From assembly GCA_002425685.1 (NCBI GenBank), contig DIMS01000116.1, positions 52,662 to 93,233 of the forward strand: DNA of 40,572 nt. Direction: 5' to 3'. Source of the DNA: Synergistaceae bacterium UBA5560. GTDB taxonomy: Bacteria; Synergistota; Synergistia; Synergistales; Aminiphilaceae. The notes beneath the pieces were generated by a model. The model made no database searches, was not told where the DNA came from, and worked only from the letters and a program-made list of their open reading frames with translations. The position numbers and the translations under genes were made by a program. Numbering within the stretch: position 1 is the stretch's first letter; the number at the start of each line of letters is the position of its first letter. Positions 1-8,106 of this stretch are shown here, in pieces.

Positions 1-587
1 CGCAACGCTGCAATACGCTCCCGGGCTTCCCGGTACTTTTTGAGGACGGGAATGCCCGTCAGGGAAATGCACTCCCGCGGAACACCGAGCCCGCACAGAT
101 CCTCAACGACGATGGGGCTGGCGGCGAAATAGCGGTCCACGCCGGGACTCATCCACATCCTGTGCAGGGCGAAATCGGTAACCACCGTGTAGATCCGCCC
201 CCGGTAGAGCCCTTCCTCCTTCATGCGGGAGAGCACATTTGCCGGAAAGAAGTGCGTGCACACGCAGATCTCGGGCTCGTTCTCCCGGACATAGCCGAGA
301 AAACGCTTCACGTTCTCCAGGCTGATCCGCTCCACGAAACGGAGCATGAGACTCTTGTCCCGATCCTGATCCGTGAGTTCGTACATAATTTTACAGGCCA
401 GGTGCGCATGTTCGCTGATGAACTTGTAGACATCGCTGTAGGACCACTTGAACAGGTCGTTGGAAAAATCGATGAGATCCAGAACGACGTTGGGAATCCG
501 TCTGTCGTCGAGAGCTTCCCGGAGTGCCCTCGCGGCCATGCGGTGCCCGTTTCCCGCCGTCACGTGAAGCAAGTGAACGGGTTTCAT
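1..587 (-). CDS. MGDG synthase / processive glycosyltransferase family protein (5' part, cut by window edge)
   Basis: The first 195 codons read as a glycosyltransferase of the MGDG synthase / diacylglycerol glucosyltransferase (UgtP-like) type. The N-terminus MKPVHLLHVTAGNGHRMAAR matches the acceptor-binding domain pattern of a hydrophobic strand, then GxGH and AA, followed by a helix and an aspartate-rich strand (LDLIDFSND). The nucleotide-sugar-binding half lies beyond base 1. The family transfers sugars onto lipid acceptors at the inner membrane, so a role in glycolipid or envelope synthesis is likely, but the substrate cannot be read. I chose ATG at 587 because GGAGG at 595-599 sits 7 nt upstream; the ATG at 593 would be only 1 nt from it. 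A short membrane-peptide ORF ends 36 bp upstream on the same strand. Confidence 0.8.
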   Translation of the reverse strand, partial: MKPVHLLHVTAGNGHRMAARALREALDDRRIPNVVLDLIDFSNDLFKWSYSDVYKFISEHAHLACKIMYELTDQDRDKSLMLRFVERISLENVKRFLGYVRENEPEICVCTHFFPANVLSRMKEEGLYRGRIYTVVTDFALHRMWMSPGVDRYFAASPIVVEDLCGLGVPRECISLTGIPVLKKYREARERIAAL

Positions 588-623
588 GGACATTCCTCCA
601 AAAGAGGCCCCGACGCCCGAACG

Positions 624-716
624 TCAGTGCTGCCGCCGGGTTCCGGGGAGAATCAGAACAGCTCCCGCAATGGTGCACAACACCATCAGGGTCGTAAGAA
701 TCAGCATGAGCCTCAT
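624..716 (-). CDS. Possible 30-residue single-pass membrane peptide
   Basis: A short ORF starts with ATG at 716 and is preceded by GAGGAGG with an 8-nt spacer, one of the best ribosome-binding sites in the window. The peptide begins MRLMLILTTLMVLCTIAGAV and continues with ILILP-type residues before a basic tail (GTRRQH), so it looks like one membrane-spanning helix with a positive C-terminus. It ends 36 bp before the glycosyltransferase start, on the same strand, which suggests co-transcription. No family is recognised. It could be a small regulatory membrane protein or a leader peptide. The strong SD and hydrophobic content support it; there is no homology evidence. Confidence 0.45.
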   Translation of the reverse strand: MRLMLILTTLMVLCTIAGAVLILPGTRRQH

Positions 717-1108
717 TATCCATTCCTCCTCTTCGCGGTCAAGTTTCAGAAAGGTAACGGCAGAACGAGGCGCCCCCGCCGGGAAAAGTCTCCGATAATT
801 CCGAACGTCCCTTCCGGACCCGTCACCCCCCTGTGCGGAAGAAGGACGGAGACGAGGACGGACCGGCCGGAAACAAACATATGACGCTCCCATCGTGACG
901 TGGCGGGGAGACCGAACGGAACGCGTTCCTTTTTCCATCACCAAAGGTACTTCTCCAACAGAAACACGTCCGGGGAAAGAAATCCCCTATGACATGGACC
1001 ATACGCCTCGCGGGCATTTCCCGCATGCGGAAGTCTCCGTAGCCTCTCTTACGTATTTTCACTGATTTCTCCAGCTAGCTTCCGAAAGTATCGGGGGGAG
1101 ATTTATGC
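717..1108. other. Intergenic region, no gene seen
   Basis: This divergent spacer separates the minus-strand glycosyltransferase pair from the purine operon. ORFs crossing it have no recognisable domain and poor starts. Apart from the ribosome-binding site of the 30-residue ORF at its left end I see no RNA gene, riboswitch or convincing minus-strand promoter. Confidence 0.6.
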
Positions 1109-1137
1109 TTGACTTTTTTGCTTATGAGATAAATAAT
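1109..1137 (+). promoter_or_regulatory. Promoter of the purine operon
   Basis: TTGACT at 1109-1114 and AATAAT at 1132-1137 are separated by 17 nt and match the sigma-70 consensus at 5 of 6 positions each. Transcription would start near 1144, leaving a leader of about 28 nt before purC. That is too short for a riboswitch, so any purine control would be by a repressor or by initiation. Confidence 0.75.
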
Positions 1138-1171
1138 GTCAGCATAAAATGCAACCCTGGAGGTGCACGCA

Positions 1172-1891
1172 GTGGATAAGTCTCGTTTTCTCTACGAGGG
1201 CAAGGCAAAGAAAATGTACCTGATGGATGATCCCGAAACGCTCCTTCTCGAATACAAGAACGACCTCACCGCATTCAACGCCCTGAAAAAGGACTCTCTC
1301 GAAGGCAAGGGAACCTACACCAACCGGATCAGCGCTTATCTTCTCCGCTACCTCTCCGAAAAGGGCATCCCCAACCACTTCATCGAACTTCTCGACGACA
1401 GACACCAGCTCGTGCGACGGGTGACCATCCTCCCCCTGGAGGTGGTGGTGCGCAACGTCACCACGGGCTCCCTCTGCAAGCGCCTCGGCGTCGCCGAGGG
1501 CATGACGCTTCCCCGGCCCCTCATCGAGTTCTACCTGAAGGACGACGCTCTGGGTGATCCCCTGGTCACCGAGGACCACGCCCTTCTCTTCGGCTGGGCC
1601 TCGGAAGAGGATCTGAGGAAGATCAAGGAGACCACCACCCGGGTGAACGAACTTCTGAAGGCGCTCTTCGAGAGCAGGGGAATTCTCCTGGTGGACTTCA
1701 AGCTCGAGTTCGGCAAGACCGCGGACGGAACGCTCATCCTCGCCGACGAAATCTCTCCCGACACCTGCCGCTTCTGGGACCGCACCTCGGGAGACCGCCT
1801 CGACAAGGATCGCTTCCGCAAGGACCTCGGCAACGTCCTCGAAGCCTACGAGACCATCTGGAACCGTCTCTCGGGAGAGGAGAAGGCCTGA
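1172..1891 (+). CDS. purC: Phosphoribosylaminoimidazole-succinocarboxamide synthase (SAICAR synthetase)
   Basis: PurC joins aspartate to CAIR using ATP to form SAICAR in de novo purine synthesis, in the cytoplasm. The 239-residue product has the family length and motifs: the glycine/lysine-rich start LYEGKAKKMY, PLEVVVRNVTTGSL in the middle, VDFKLEFG and ADEISPDTCRFWD near the C-terminus. I place the start at GTG 1172 because GGAGG at 1159-1163 is 8 nt upstream; the in-frame GTG at 1163 overlaps that site. It is the first gene of a tightly packed operon, and its stop codon overlaps the purS ATG. Its product needs PurB for the next step, and no purB is present in this window. Confidence 0.95.
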   Translation: MDKSRFLYEGKAKKMYLMDDPETLLLEYKNDLTAFNALKKDSLEGKGTYTNRISAYLLRYLSEKGIPNHFIELLDDRHQLVRRVTILPLEVVVRNVTTGSLCKRLGVAEGMTLPRPLIEFYLKDDALGDPLVTEDHALLFGWASEEDLRKIKETTTRVNELLKALFESRGILLVDFKLEFGKTADGTLILADEISPDTCRFWDRTSGDRLDKDRFRKDLGNVLEAYETIWNRLSGEEKA

Positions 1892-2148
1892 TGCGCCACC
1901 GTGCCGAAATCGTAGTGACGCTGAAAAGCGGCGTCCTGGACATTCAGGGCAAGGCGGTCTTCCAGTCCCTGCAGCAGCTCGGCTACGGAGAACTGGAGGA
2001 TGTCCGAGTGGGCAAGGTGGTTCACCTCCTCCTCGACGCTCCGACCCCCGAAAAAGCCCGGGAACTCGCCCGGGGAATGTGCGAAGACCTCCTCGTGAAC
2101 GGACTCATCGAGGAATACCGGATCTCTCTGGAGGCGGCGGAGCGATGA
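1891..2148 (+). CDS. purS: Phosphoribosylformylglycinamidine synthase, PurS subunit
   Basis: PurS is the small structural subunit of the three-part FGAM synthetase (PurL-PurQ-PurS). It bridges the glutaminase and synthetase subunits and helps pass ammonia between them. The 85-residue product has the usual size and the compact alpha/beta pattern of the family, with VTLKSGVLDIQGKAVFQSL near the start and VGKVVHLLLD in the middle. The start overlaps the purC stop by one base and the end overlaps purQ by four bases (ATGA), which implies translational coupling and suits a fixed subunit ratio. Confidence 0.93.
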   Translation: MRHRAEIVVTLKSGVLDIQGKAVFQSLQQLGYGELEDVRVGKVVHLLLDAPTPEKARELARGMCEDLLVNGLIEEYRISLEAAER

Positions 2149-2846
2149 ACGTCTCCGTCGTCGTCTTTCCCGGAAGCAACTGCGACCAGGACGCGGTGCG
2201 GGCCCTCGCGTCCTTTTCGGGGCGTCCCGTCGCGCAGGTCTGGCACGGGGATCCGGCACTTCCCGCCGCAACGGACCTGGTGATCCTTCCGGGAGGATTC
2301 TCCTACGGGGACTATCTCCGCACCGGCGCCATGGCCGCCCGCTCGCCCATCATGGAGGCCGTCCGCCGCCACGCCTATGAGGGCGGGCTGGTGCTCGGCA
2401 TCTGCAACGGTTTCCAGATCCTCACCGAGGCACGCCTCCTTCCGGGGACACTCCTGCCGAACAAGACGCTGACCTTCGTCTGCAAACCCTGCACGCTCCG
2501 GGTGGAGCGGACGGACACACCCTTCACCGGGGCATTCCGCCCGAACCAGGTGGTACAGTTTCCCATCGCCCACCACGAGGGACTCTTCTATCTTCCCGAG
2601 AAAGAGCTGGACGAACTGGAACAGCGCGGACAGGTGGTCTTCCGCTACGCCTCGCCGGAGGGATCCGTCGCACCCGAGGCGAGCCCTAACGGCTCGCTCC
2701 GCAACATCGCGGGCATCGTCAACGAGCGGGGCAACGTGCTGGGACTCATGCCCCATCCGGAACGCGCAAGCGACCCGGTTCTGGGAGAACGGGACGGCCT
2801 CCTCGTGTGGCAGTCCGTCGCGGGCTGGATCGAAGGGGGTCATTGA
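2145..2846 (+). CDS. purQ: Phosphoribosylformylglycinamidine synthase, glutaminase subunit PurQ
   Basis: PurQ is the class I glutamine amidotransferase subunit of FGAM synthetase; it releases ammonia from glutamine for PurL. The 233-residue protein opens with VVVFPGSNCDQD, carries GGFSYGDYLR, the nucleophile-elbow motif GICNGFQ with the catalytic Cys, and the His/Glu pair in LMPHPERASD. The separate small PurQ together with PurS marks the multi-subunit enzyme of Gram-positive and archaeal type, unlike the single-chain proteobacterial PurL. ATG at 2145 overlaps the purS stop. Confidence 0.95.
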   Translation: MNVSVVVFPGSNCDQDAVRALASFSGRPVAQVWHGDPALPAATDLVILPGGFSYGDYLRTGAMAARSPIMEAVRRHAYEGGLVLGICNGFQILTEARLLPGTLLPNKTLTFVCKPCTLRVERTDTPFTGAFRPNQVVQFPIAHHEGLFYLPEKELDELEQRGQVVFRYASPEGSVAPEASPNGSLRNIAGIVNERGNVLGLMPHPERASDPVLGERDGLLVWQSVAGWIEGGH

Positions 2847-2847
2847 C

Positions 2848-5007
2848 GTGGATTTCCGTACCGTCGGCTTGACGGAGAACGAATACAAGACGATTCTTCG
2901 GGAACTGGGGCGCACTCCCAACGAGACGGAGCTGCGCCTCTTCGGCGTCATGTGGTCCGAACACTGCAGCTACAAATCCACCCGCCCCCTGTTGCGCCTC
3001 TTCCCCATCGAGGGGCGGGCGGTCGTCCAGGGGCCGGGGGAGAACGCGGGCGTCGTGGACCTCGGAGAGGGCTTCGGGCTCGCCTTCAAGGTGGAGAGCC
3101 ACAATCACCCCTCCGCGGTGGAGCCTTACCAGGGCGCCGCAACGGGCGTGGGAGGCATCATCCGGGACATTCTCGCTATGGGCGCGCGTCCCGTGGCATC
3201 CATGGACGGCCTCTTCTTCGGGGATCCGGAGCTGCGGAAAACCAAAGCGCTCCGGCAGGGCATCGTGGCGGGCATCGGCGGATACGGCAACGCCGTGGGC
3301 GTTCCCACCGTGGGTGGCAAGACGGTCTACGACGAGGCCTACACGGAAAACCCCCTCGTGAACGCCTTCTGCGCCGGAGTCGTCCGCCTGGAGGACATGG
3401 TGCGCTCCGACACGGCACAATCGGGCAGACTCGTGGTGCTTCTGGGGGCAAAGACTGGGCGGGACGGCATCGCCGGAGCGGCCTTCGCGTCGGTGGAACT
3501 GGCGGAGGACACCAGCGCCAGCCGGCCCCAGGTGCAGATCGGCGACCCCTTCGCGGAGAAGCTCCTCATCGAATGCTGCCTGGAACTTCTGGAGAAACGC
3601 CTCATCGATTCCATGCAGGACATGGGCGCCGCGGGAATCATCTCCTCCTCCAGTGAGATCGCCGCCAAGAGCGGCGTGGGCATGACGCTGGACCTGGACC
3701 GCGTCCCCCTGCGTGAAAAGGGCATGACCCCCTGGGAGATCGCCCTTTCGGAATCCCAGGAGCGCATGTTGCTCATCGTGAACCCGGACCGCATGGAACA
3801 GGTGCTGCAGGTGGCGGCGAAATGGGCGCTGGACTGCACGGTCTTCGGCGAGACCACCGGGGACGGCCGCTACGTCATGAAGGCCGGAGGCGCGATGGTG
3901 GTGGATCTTCCTCCAGCCTTCATCGGAGGCAACGCTCCCATCATCCACTGGCCCTCCCGTGAACCACGGGACCTGGAGGAGCGGCAGCGGCTCGAGGTGG
4001 AGGAACTTTCCCCGCCGAAGGATCTCGGTGCCGTTCTCCGCTCGCTTCTGGAAGACCCCAATCTGGGGAGCAAGGCCTGGATCAGCGAGCAGTACGACTC
4101 CATGGTCCAGACCAACACGGTGATCGGCCCGGGAGGCCCGGTGAGCGTTCTCCGCGTTCTCCGCGGAGACAAGTCCCCGGTCTTCGTCGCCTTCTCCATG
4201 GAGGCCGACCCATGGAAGTGCCGCACCGATCCCAGAGGGGGCGGCGCGGAAACGGTGGCCCGCACCCTGCGTTCCCTCTCGGTCTGCGGGGCGGAACCCC
4301 TGGGATGGACGAACTGTCTCAACTTCCCCTCGCCCCAGGACCCGGAGGTTTTCTGGGAGATGCGGGAGTGCGTTCAGGGCATGGCGGACGCCGCACGGGG
4401 ACTCTCCTGCCCGGTCGTCTCGGGAAACGTGAGCCTTTACAACGAAACACCCCAAAAGAAAATTCTTCCCACGCCTCTCGTGGTCACCGCGGGACTCCTT
4501 TCCGATCTCGACGGATTTCTTCCGTGGAGCCGCTGGCGCGAGGGGGATCACCTCTTTCTCGCGGGAATGCCCAATACCGCCCTGGGGGCAAGCCGCTACC
4601 TCCTGCGCACCTTCGGTCTGCTCCAGGGAAAGATTCTTCCTTTCGACGCCGGGGCGGAACAGGATTTCACCGCTCGGGCACGCCGCACCGCAAAAGAACG
4701 GGCCGCCCGGAGCGCCCGCTCCCTCGCCGGAGGGGGCCTCGCCGTGGCCCTCGCCAAGGAGGCCATGGAGTCCGGCATCGGCGCCCGCCTGGATGTGCAG
4801 ATCCCCACGCGCCCCGACGTCTTCCTCTTCGGAGAGGGAGGTCCCAGGGCACTCTACGCGGTGCCGCCCGCGTCCCTTCCGCTCTTCCGGAGCATCTGGC
4901 GCGGCTCGCCTCTCACGGAACTGGGCGTGGCCACAGGGAACATCCTCGACGTGAAGCGGGGCTTTTCCCTTTCCCTCGCGGAACTTCGCGACAGCTGGAG
5001 GCGATGA
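2848..5007 (+). CDS. purL: Phosphoribosylformylglycinamidine synthase, synthetase subunit PurL
   Basis: PurL converts FGAR to FGAM with ATP and ammonia from PurQ. At 719 residues it is the short form. Typical motifs are present: MWSEHCSYKSTRPLL near residue 35, VQGPGENAGVVDLG, and VESHNHPSAVEPYQGAATG, which helps form the ATP site, followed by GGIIRDILAMGARPVA. The start is GTG at 2848, one base after the purQ stop, with a G-rich AGGGGG stretch about 10 nt upstream. The duplicated AIRS-like fold is consistent with a second glycine-rich region near PVVSGNVSLYNE. The operon supplies all three subunits in order S-Q-L. Confidence 0.95.
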   Translation: MDFRTVGLTENEYKTILRELGRTPNETELRLFGVMWSEHCSYKSTRPLLRLFPIEGRAVVQGPGENAGVVDLGEGFGLAFKVESHNHPSAVEPYQGAATGVGGIIRDILAMGARPVASMDGLFFGDPELRKTKALRQGIVAGIGGYGNAVGVPTVGGKTVYDEAYTENPLVNAFCAGVVRLEDMVRSDTAQSGRLVVLLGAKTGRDGIAGAAFASVELAEDTSASRPQVQIGDPFAEKLLIECCLELLEKRLIDSMQDMGAAGIISSSSEIAAKSGVGMTLDLDRVPLREKGMTPWEIALSESQERMLLIVNPDRMEQVLQVAAKWALDCTVFGETTGDGRYVMKAGGAMVVDLPPAFIGGNAPIIHWPSREPRDLEERQRLEVEELSPPKDLGAVLRSLLEDPNLGSKAWISEQYDSMVQTNTVIGPGGPVSVLRVLRGDKSPVFVAFSMEADPWKCRTDPRGGGAETVARTLRSLSVCGAEPLGWTNCLNFPSPQDPEVFWEMRECVQGMADAARGLSCPVVSGNVSLYNETPQKKILPTPLVVTAGLLSDLDGFLPWSRWREGDHLFLAGMPNTALGASRYLLRTFGLLQGKILPFDAGAEQDFTARARRTAKERAARSARSLAGGGLAVALAKEAMESGIGARLDVQIPTRPDVFLFGEGGPRALYAVPPASLPLFRSIWRGSPLTELGVATGNILDVKRGFSLSLAELRDSWRR

Positions 5008-5010
5008 GCC

Positions 5011-6384
5011 GTGTGCGGCGTCTTCGGAGCCTTTTCCACCACATCGAGACCCGTTCTGGAGGACATCTACCTCGGCCTCTACGCCCTGCAGCACCGCGGC
5101 CAGGAATCGGCGGGTATCGCCTGGTTCGACGGCCGTGAACTCTCCACCGCGAAGGGCATGGGACTCGTCCACGAGGCCCTTCGCCAGGAGGAACTAGCCA
5201 GGAATCCCGCCTCGGTCGGGGTGGGACACGTGCGCTATTCCACCGCAGGAGGGTCCTTCTTCACCAATGCCCAGCCCCTGACCGCCACCTACGCCAGGGG
5301 GCACGTGGCCATCGCCCACAACGGCAATCTCACCAATGCGGACGGAATCCGGGCGTACCTCCAGGGACGTGGAGCGATCTTCCACTCCACGTCGGACACG
5401 GAGGTCATCCTCCATCTCATGGCACACCAAGCGCACAAACCCTCCCTGGACGCGCTGCTCTCCGCTCTGCTGCGCCTCCGGGGGGCCTACAGTCTGGCGG
5501 TTCTCCTGGACGGCCGCCTCGTGGCCGCCCGGGATCCCTGGGGATTCCGTCCCCTCGTGCTGGGTCGTCGGGAGGATGTCTTCTACGTCGCGTCGGAGAG
5601 CTGCGCCCTGGACATCGTGGGCGCCGAGTTCGTCCGGGACGTCGCTCCCGGAGAGGTGGTGCTCATCGGCGACGAGGGGTTCCGCTCCCTCTCAATCTCG
5701 CACAAGGCGAAGCGTTGCTACTCCTGCGCCTTCGAGTACGTCTACTTCGCCCGTCCGGACAGCGTCATCGACGGTATCTCCGTCTACGAGACGCGAAAGC
5801 GCCTCGGCAACTACCTGGCGAGGCGAAACCCCGTCCCGAAGGCGGATTTCGTGGTGGGCATGCCCGACAGCGGCACCCCCGCGGCCATTGGTTTCGCCCA
5901 GGAGGCGGGCATTCCCTACGAGAAGGCCATCACCAGAAACCGCTACGTGGGGCGTACCTTCATCCAGCCCACCCAACGGGTCCGGGAGCTCGGCGTGCGG
6001 ATCAAGCTGAACCCCATCGAGGCCTGCATCGCCGGAAAGGAACTGGTGGTGGTGGACGATTCCCTCGTGCGGGGCACCACCTCCCAGCGGATCATCTCCA
6101 TGATCCGCGAGGCCGCCCCGAAGGGAGTACACCTCCGCATCGCCTCCCCGCCCGTGCGTTTCCCCTGCTACTACGGCATCGACACCCCCACCAGCGAGGA
6201 ACTCGCCGCGGCCAGGCTGGACATGCAGGCTCTGGAGCGTCTCGTCGGCGCGGACACGCTGGCCTATCTCTCCCGGGAGGATCTGCTCGCCGCCATCGGC
6301 AAGCCCGAGAGTTCCGTCTGCACCGCCTGTTTCTGCGGCGACTACATGGACGAGGAGAACGGTCTCGACCTGGAAATCTCCTGA
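5011..6384 (+). CDS. purF: Amidophosphoribosyltransferase (glutamine PRPP amidotransferase)
   Basis: PurF makes phosphoribosylamine from PRPP and glutamine, the committed step of purine synthesis. The start is GTG 5011, with GGAGG nine nt upstream, giving an N-terminus Met-Cys-Gly-Val-Phe-Gly. Only the initiator Met has to be removed to expose the Cys nucleophile; there is no propeptide as in Bacillus. The glutaminase domain is followed by a phosphoribosyltransferase domain with the PRPP loop VVVDDSLVRGTTS. Cys239, Cys386, Cys437 and Cys440 sit at the positions of the four [4Fe-4S] ligands of the Bacillus enzyme, so this is the iron-sulfur, oxygen-sensitive type. Length (457 residues) is normal. 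Confidence 0.95.
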   Translation: MCGVFGAFSTTSRPVLEDIYLGLYALQHRGQESAGIAWFDGRELSTAKGMGLVHEALRQEELARNPASVGVGHVRYSTAGGSFFTNAQPLTATYARGHVAIAHNGNLTNADGIRAYLQGRGAIFHSTSDTEVILHLMAHQAHKPSLDALLSALLRLRGAYSLAVLLDGRLVAARDPWGFRPLVLGRREDVFYVASESCALDIVGAEFVRDVAPGEVVLIGDEGFRSLSISHKAKRCYSCAFEYVYFARPDSVIDGISVYETRKRLGNYLARRNPVPKADFVVGMPDSGTPAAIGFAQEAGIPYEKAITRNRYVGRTFIQPTQRVRELGVRIKLNPIEACIAGKELVVVDDSLVRGTTSQRIISMIREAAPKGVHLRIASPPVRFPCYYGIDTPTSEELAAARLDMQALERLVGADTLAYLSREDLLAAIGKPESSVCTACFCGDYMDEENGLDLEIS

Positions 6385-6424
6385 CGGAACAGAGATCGAC
6401 TTCGCAAGGAAGGGAAGGACGAAC

Positions 6425-7492
6425 ATGGACGACTGCACGTTGCCCCGCTCCCGCGCTGCGGGGGAGGAAACGTCCGGCACGGAGAGTGCTCTGCGCTATG
6501 AGAGCGCCGGCGTGAGCATCGACAGAGGAAACGCCTGGGTAGGCGTGATCCGCTCCCTCGTGGAGCGCGGCGGCAAGGATCCCCGCGTCGCCGGAGGCAT
6601 CGGCGGCTTTTCCGGGCTCTTCCGCATCGGCGGGGGAAAACTTCTCGCGGCCTGCTGCGACGGGGTGGGAACGAAGCTCGAAATCGCCCGGGAGGTCGGC
6701 AACCTCCGCGGGCTCGGCCAGGACCTGGTGGCCATGAACGTGAACGATCTCGTCACCTGCGGCGCCGCGCCGCTCTTCTTTCTCGACTACATCGCCTGCG
6801 GCTTTCTCGATCCGGAGCGCTACGCCGAGGTGGTCGAGGATATCGTGAACGCCTGCGCCGCCTCGGAGTGCGTTCTACTGGGCGGCGAGACGGCGGAGAT
6901 GCCCGGCGTCTATCCCCGGGAGGGGTTCGACCTGGCGGGCTTCGCCGTGGGCATGGTGGAGGAAGAGCACCTGGTGGACGGCTCCGGCGTGACATCCGGC
7001 GACCTTCTCGTGGCGCTGCCGAGTTCCGGACTGCACAGCAACGGCTTCAGCCTCGTCCGCAAGGCCGTCGAAAAAGCGGGACTCTCCCTCGCCGCAACTC
7101 CTCCTGGGCTCGATGAACCGCTGGGACAGGCGTTGCTTCGCCCCACCCGGCTCTACGTCCGGGAGGCCATCGCCGCAGCCCGTACCGGCGTGGTGAAGGC
7201 CATGGCGCATATCACGGGAGGCGGCCTGGAGGAGAACGTGAACCGGGTCCTCGGGGAATACCGGGCCACCGTGGACTACGGCGCCTGGAAGCGTCCGGCG
7301 GTGTTCTCCCTTCTCGCGTCCCTCGGCATCGCCGAGGAGGAGATGCGCCGGGTCTTCAACCTCGGTGCGGGATTCGTCTTCGTCGTCTCCCCCGGTGATG
7401 AGGCGTGTCTCCGGGAGGCCCTCGCCCCCTTCCGGGCCTCCGCGGGAGATCTCTTCGTCCTCGGCGAGGTCGTCCGGCAAGGGGCGGCGTGA
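6425..7492 (+). CDS. purM: Phosphoribosylformylglycinamidine cyclo-ligase (AIR synthetase)
   Basis: PurM closes the imidazole ring, turning FGAM into AIR with ATP. The 355-residue product contains the family motifs YESAGVSIDRGNAWVG, CCDGVGTKLEIA, DLVAMNVNDLVTCGAAPLFF, LLGGETAEMPGVY, and LPSSGLHSNGFSLVR. The start at ATG 6425 is preceded by an AAGGA-type site. It gives an N-terminal stretch of about 25 residues ahead of the conserved core that is longer than usual and Ser/Arg/Glu-rich, so the true start could lie further in. The gene overlaps purN by one base and is part of the operon. Confidence 0.95.
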   Translation: MDDCTLPRSRAAGEETSGTESALRYESAGVSIDRGNAWVGVIRSLVERGGKDPRVAGGIGGFSGLFRIGGGKLLAACCDGVGTKLEIAREVGNLRGLGQDLVAMNVNDLVTCGAAPLFFLDYIACGFLDPERYAEVVEDIVNACAASECVLLGGETAEMPGVYPREGFDLAGFAVGMVEEEHLVDGSGVTSGDLLVALPSSGLHSNGFSLVRKAVEKAGLSLAATPPGLDEPLGQALLRPTRLYVREAIAAARTGVVKAMAHITGGGLEENVNRVLGEYRATVDYGAWKRPAVFSLLASLGIAEEEMRRVFNLGAGFVFVVSPGDEACLREALAPFRASAGDLFVLGEVVRQGAA

Positions 7493-8106
7493 TGATGCCC
7501 TCGCGGATCGCCCTCTTCATCTCCGGAAGGGGATCGAACATGACCGCCATCGCCGAGCACATCCGGGACGGTAGCCTTTCCGCGGAGATCGCCTTCGTCG
7601 CCGCCGACCGGGAGGGAGCGCCGGGCATCGAAACGGCCCGAACCCTCGGCCTCCCCACCGTGGTCTGCTCCTACGCCGAACTGGGGCGGGAGCGGGCCGA
7701 GCGGGCACTCGCCGCAGCGGTGCACGAACACCTCGCCTCGTGGATCGTCCTCGCGGGTTTCATGCGGGTCCTCTCCGCATCCTTCGTCCACGAGTTCGCG
7801 GAGAGAATCGTGAACATCCACCCTTCCCTCCTTCCCGCCTTTCCGGGAAGCGAGGCCATTCGCCAGGCCTGGGACTACGGCGTAAAGGTCACGGGAGTGA
7901 CGGTCCATCTCGTGGACGAACGGGTCGATCACGGCCCCATTCTCGCCCAGGCGGCGGTCCCCATAGAGGAGGACGACACCCCGGCCCGCCTTGAGGAGCG
8001 CATCCACTGCGTGGAGCACGATTTGTACTGGCGCTGCCTCAAGGATCTCCTGGAAGGACGTTTCGCAAAGACAGGAAGGAGGCGCATGCGCCGTGAACAC
8101 CCGTAG
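7492..8106 (+). CDS. purN: Phosphoribosylglycinamide formyltransferase (10-formyl-THF dependent)
   Basis: PurN formylates GAR to FGAR using 10-formyltetrahydrofolate. The 204-residue protein begins MMPSRIALFISGRGSNMTAI, the phosphate-binding start of the family, and continues with LAGFMRVLSASFV, the catalytic-region motif NIHPSLLPAFPG, and GVTVHLVDERVDHGPILAQ. ATG 7492 overlaps the purM stop, with AAGGGG seven nt upstream; ATG 7495 is also possible. The 3' end overlaps the purH start by 14 bases, a larger overlap than elsewhere in this operon. Confidence 0.94.
   Translation: MMPSRIALFISGRGSNMTAIAEHIRDGSLSAEIAFVAADREGAPGIETARTLGLPTVVCSYAELGRERAERALAAAVHEHLASWIVLAGFMRVLSASFVHEFAERIVNIHPSLLPAFPGSEAIRQAWDYGVKVTGVTVHLVDERVDHGPILAQAAVPIEEDDTPARLEERIHCVEHDLYWRCLKDLLEGRFAKTGRRRMRREHP

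Noticed and set aside
823..1062. 79-codon minus-strand ORF upstream of the 30-residue peptide
   Set aside because: No ribosome-binding site, no domain, and it shares its region with a denser Arg/Ser-rich alternative frame.
2746..5172. 808-codon open frame on the minus strand
   Set aside because: It lies opposite purL with no domain and a composition typical of antisense frames in GC-rich genes; purL is certain.
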